The translations under genes were made by a program, and so were the position numbers. Of a stretch of DNA of 16,652 bases, positions 14,912-16,652 are shown in pieces. The notes beneath the pieces are model-generated. The model saw only the letters and a program-made list of their open reading frames with translations, was not told the DNA's origin and searched no databases. The stretch comes from Kiritimatiellia bacterium (GTDB lineage: Bacteria > Verrucomicrobiota > Kiritimatiellia > RFP12 > UBA1067). Each line of letters starts with the position of its first letter. Positions within the stretch are counted from its first letter, which is position 1. The stretch covers positions 1-16,652 of the forward strand of contig JAFVZE010000067.1 of assembly GCA_017508315.1 (NCBI GenBank), in the 5' to 3' direction.

Positions 14912-16075
14912 ATGGAAAAAAATGTCGATTCTTCCCGCTTTTTCGCGCTTGATTTTCTGCGCGGGCTTGATATGGTGCTCTTGACCGTCATTGGTCCGCT
15001 TGTCTGGGCGGTTCACAACGCATGGGGGCTTCCGGACGCGGTCCTCTTCCAGTTTACCCATCCGTGGGAAGGCTTCACGCTTTGGGATATCGTGATGCCG
15101 GGCTTTCTTTTCATGTGCGGCGCGGCGATTCCGTTTTCGCTCGGGCGCAGGCTCGAAAAGAACGGCGGCAAGCCGGATGCTGCCTACTGGCGGCACGTCC
15201 TGCTGCGCGTCGCGATGCTCTGGACGCTCGGGATGATCGTTCAGGGGCATCTGCTCGACTTCGATCTTCTTGAACTTCGTCCTTACAACAACACGCTTCA
15301 GACCATCGCCGCGGGGTATCTCGCGATGGCCGCGCTCGCCTGCGCACGTTCGCGCGCCGTGCGCATCGCCGTGCCGCTCGCCGGTTTCGCCGTCTATGCG
15401 GCGCTGCTGCATTTTCTCGGCGATTATTCGATGACCGGCAATTTCGCCGAAGTCTGCGAGCAGCGCATTCTCGGCGCGATTATGCCGGAAGGCTCGAAGG
15501 CGATCCGCGAGATAGGCCCCTTGGGTTATCTTCCCGACATTTCGAAAGTCGGCGAAATCCGCTACACGTGGTGGCTGACGACGCCGATGTTCGTTTTCAT
15601 GACCGCCTGCGGCGATTTCTCCGCGCGCCTTCTGCTCGCGCCCGGCGACGGAAAAAAGAAGACCGTGCATCTTGCGGTTTTCGGCGCGGCGCTGCTCGCG
15701 CTCGGATTCGCGCTCGAGGCCTGCGGCGTTAAACTCGTAAAGCATATCTTCACCGCGTCGTTCACCGCGCAGGCGATGGGCTGGTGCGTTCTCGCGCTCG
15801 TCGCGGCGTACGCGATTACGGATGTCGTCGGTTTCCGGCGCGGTCTCGGGGTCTTCATGCTGTTCGGGCGGACGTCGCTTTTGGCCTACATGATTGGCGA
15901 ATGGTTCTGGCCGTGTTTCATGTTCGCGGGCGACTATGTGACGCGCGGGCTTGTCCGTCATGTCGGCGCGGGGGCGCAGGGCGTTGCCGCCTGTCTTGCC
16001 GCTATCGGCATGCTGATTTTCTGTCTGTACATCCGCCGCCGTTTCGCGGCATTTGAAAAGGAGGTAGCAAAATGA
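14912..16075 (+). CDS. DUF5009/HGSNAT (NagX)-like membrane acyltransferase
   Basis: A 387-residue inner-membrane protein with about nine or ten hydrophobic segments, of the family that includes heparan-alpha-glucosaminide N-acetyltransferase and bacterial NagX. Diagnostic blocks: SSRFFALDFLRGLDMVLL at the start, HPWEGFTLWDIVMPGFLFMC at 50-69 (His50 aligns with the catalytic His region HxxWxGxTxxDxxxPxFLF), and YNNTLQTIAAGYLAMAAL, matching the LQRIxxxY block. HGSNAT moves acetyl from cytosolic acetyl-CoA to an amino sugar across the membrane; bacterial members are often near amino-sugar or GH20 genes. The exact acceptor here is unknown. The ATG at 14912 is preferred although no Shine-Dalgarno is present, because its -10 box lies directly upstream; an in-frame TTG at 14876 falls in the -35. 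The stop overlaps the next ATG (ATGA). Confidence 0.82.
   Translation: MEKNVDSSRFFALDFLRGLDMVLLTVIGPLVWAVHNAWGLPDAVLFQFTHPWEGFTLWDIVMPGFLFMCGAAIPFSLGRRLEKNGGKPDAAYWRHVLLRVAMLWTLGMIVQGHLLDFDLLELRPYNNTLQTIAAGYLAMAALACARSRAVRIAVPLAGFAVYAALLHFLGDYSMTGNFAEVCEQRILGAIMPEGSKAIREIGPLGYLPDISKVGEIRYTWWLTTPMFVFMTACGDFSARLLLAPGDGKKKTVHLAVFGAALLALGFALEACGVKLVKHIFTASFTAQAMGWCVLALVAAYAITDVVGFRRGLGVFMLFGRTSLLAYMIGEWFWPCFMFAGDYVTRGLVRHVGAGAQGVAACLAAIGMLIFCLYIRRRFAAFEKEVAK
16058..16064 (+). promoter_or_regulatory. Strong ribosome binding site AAGGAGG of the amidohydrolase gene
   Basis: A full AAGGAGG lies seven bases before the ATG at 16072, inside the end of the acetyltransferase gene. It contrasts with the first gene of this operon, which has none, and it fixes the start of the second. 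Confidence 0.85.
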
Positions 16076-16652
16076 ATATGTCCCGTCGAAATTTCATAGT
16101 CGGCGCCGCCGGAACGCTCGGTGCCACGGCCGCCGCCTCTCCCGCTAAGGCCGCTCAAGCGTTGAAGAAAGACGCGTTCGGCAAGTATGCGGGGGCGCTC
16201 CCGGGCGGACGCTACGACACTCACGTCCACGTCTATCCCGGCGAGCCGGAACCGGAAAAACTCGCCGCTTCGTTCCGAGAGGCGGGGCTTGCCGGCGGGT
16301 GCATTTTCTCCGAGCGTCCGGTAAAATGGGAAAAGTCCTGGGCCGATCCACTGCCGCCGGCGGAGTCGATGGACCGCGTCATCCAATGGGCGAGCGGCTC
16401 GCCGACCATTTATCCCTTCTACTGGATCGATCCGTCGCGTCCGGACGCCTGCGACCTCGTCGACATGGCGGTCGAGAAGGGCATCTACGGCTTCAAGGTG
16501 ATTCGCTCCGAGGCCAAGCCGGTCGATGAGAAGACGCTTCCCGTCTACCGGCGCATGGCGCACCACGGCAAGCCCGTCACCTTCCACTCCGGCATTCTCT
16601 GGGACGGGCAGGCCTCGTCGGACAATTTCCGGCCGGCGAACTGGGAGGGGCT
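16072..16652 (+). CDS. Tat-exported metal-dependent amidohydrolase (5' part, runs off the window)
   Basis: The frame is open from the ATG at 16072 to the window end: 193 codons and no stop. The N-terminus MNMSRRNFIVGAAGTLGATA has a Tat signal (SRRNF, Arg5-Arg6), so the folded enzyme, probably with metal bound, is exported. Residues 48-53 read YDTHVHV, the HxH metal pair (His51, His53) that opens amidohydrolase_2-type TIM barrels. The frame continues with GFKVIRSEAKP (140-150) and PVTFHSG (168-174), which place a barrel Lys (142) and a further His (172) where the family carries ligands. Members hydrolyse lactones or amides, or decarboxylate ring acids; the substrate is not readable. ATGA overlap with the acetyltransferase gene and AAGGAGG at 16058-16064 show operon coupling. 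Confidence 0.85.
   Translation, partial: MNMSRRNFIVGAAGTLGATAAASPAKAAQALKKDAFGKYAGALPGGRYDTHVHVYPGEPEPEKLAASFREAGLAGGCIFSERPVKWEKSWADPLPPAESMDRVIQWASGSPTIYPFYWIDPSRPDACDLVDMAVEKGIYGFKVIRSEAKPVDEKTLPVYRRMAHHGKPVTFHSGILWDGQASSDNFRPANWEG

Noticed and set aside
14873..15961. A 362-codon minus-strand frame opposite the membrane acetyltransferase
   Set aside because: Composition is Arg/Glu/His-rich antisense. The plus strand shows the HGSNAT-like motifs and membrane segments.

Overview
This window carries eleven protein genes that can be read in full and one cut off at the right edge. There are no RNA genes, insertion sequences, CRISPR arrays or prophage genes. The DNA is GC-rich. The gene content fits a gut or animal-associated member of the Verrucomicrobiota/Lentisphaerota/Kiritimatiellota group: an XylR-like (LacI-type sensor plus AraC HTH) regulator, a secreted GH20 hexosaminidase, a Tat-exported amidohydrolase, a DUF5009/HGSNAT-like membrane acetyltransferase, and a secreted beta-strand protein with a pectate-lyase-fold partner. 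The taxonomy is an inference from content and style; no marker gene settles it.

Layout. (1) 215-4123, plus strand: a divergent type I glutamine synthetase family enzyme, then glycerate kinase and a GntP-family permease whose genes overlap by 25 bases (probable glycerate uptake and phosphorylation). (2) 4178-4522, minus strand: a small exported cysteine-rich PepSY protein, divergent from the next block. (3) 4716-7483, plus strand: a secreted GH20 beta-N-acetylhexosaminidase and, sharing one base with its stop, a lipoprotein alpha/beta-hydrolase esterase. (4) 7556-8923: RarA/MgsA, a housekeeping replication-fork AAA+ ATPase. (5) 8978-13143, plus strand: a secreted autotransporter-repeat-like beta-strand protein, then a secreted pectate-lyase-fold protein with two beta-helix modules. 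(6) 13158-14786, minus strand: an XylR-like regulator with a GNAT acetyltransferase domain fused in frame at its C-terminus. (7) 14912 to the end, plus strand and divergent from the regulator: an HGSNAT/NagX-like membrane acetyltransferase, translationally coupled (ATGA) to a Tat-signal metal-dependent amidohydrolase.

How they may work together. The GH20 enzyme and lipoprotein esterase look like an outer-surface unit for releasing and trimming N-acetylated sugars. The membrane acetyltransferase family acts on amino sugars. The regulator, which combines a sugar-sensing domain with an acetyltransferase domain, is placed to control the divergent acetyltransferase/amidohydrolase operon. The metabolic link between these units is inference.

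Regulation. Five promoter candidates could be read, and all carry an extended -10 (TG one base before the hexamer). The two in the 14787-14911 divergent gap lie so close to their ATG codons that the transcripts would be leaderless or nearly so. A 16-base motif is shared, with two purine differences, between the region upstream of the glutamine synthetase gene and the divergent gap. The most unusual items are the regulator-GNAT fusion and this divergent control region.
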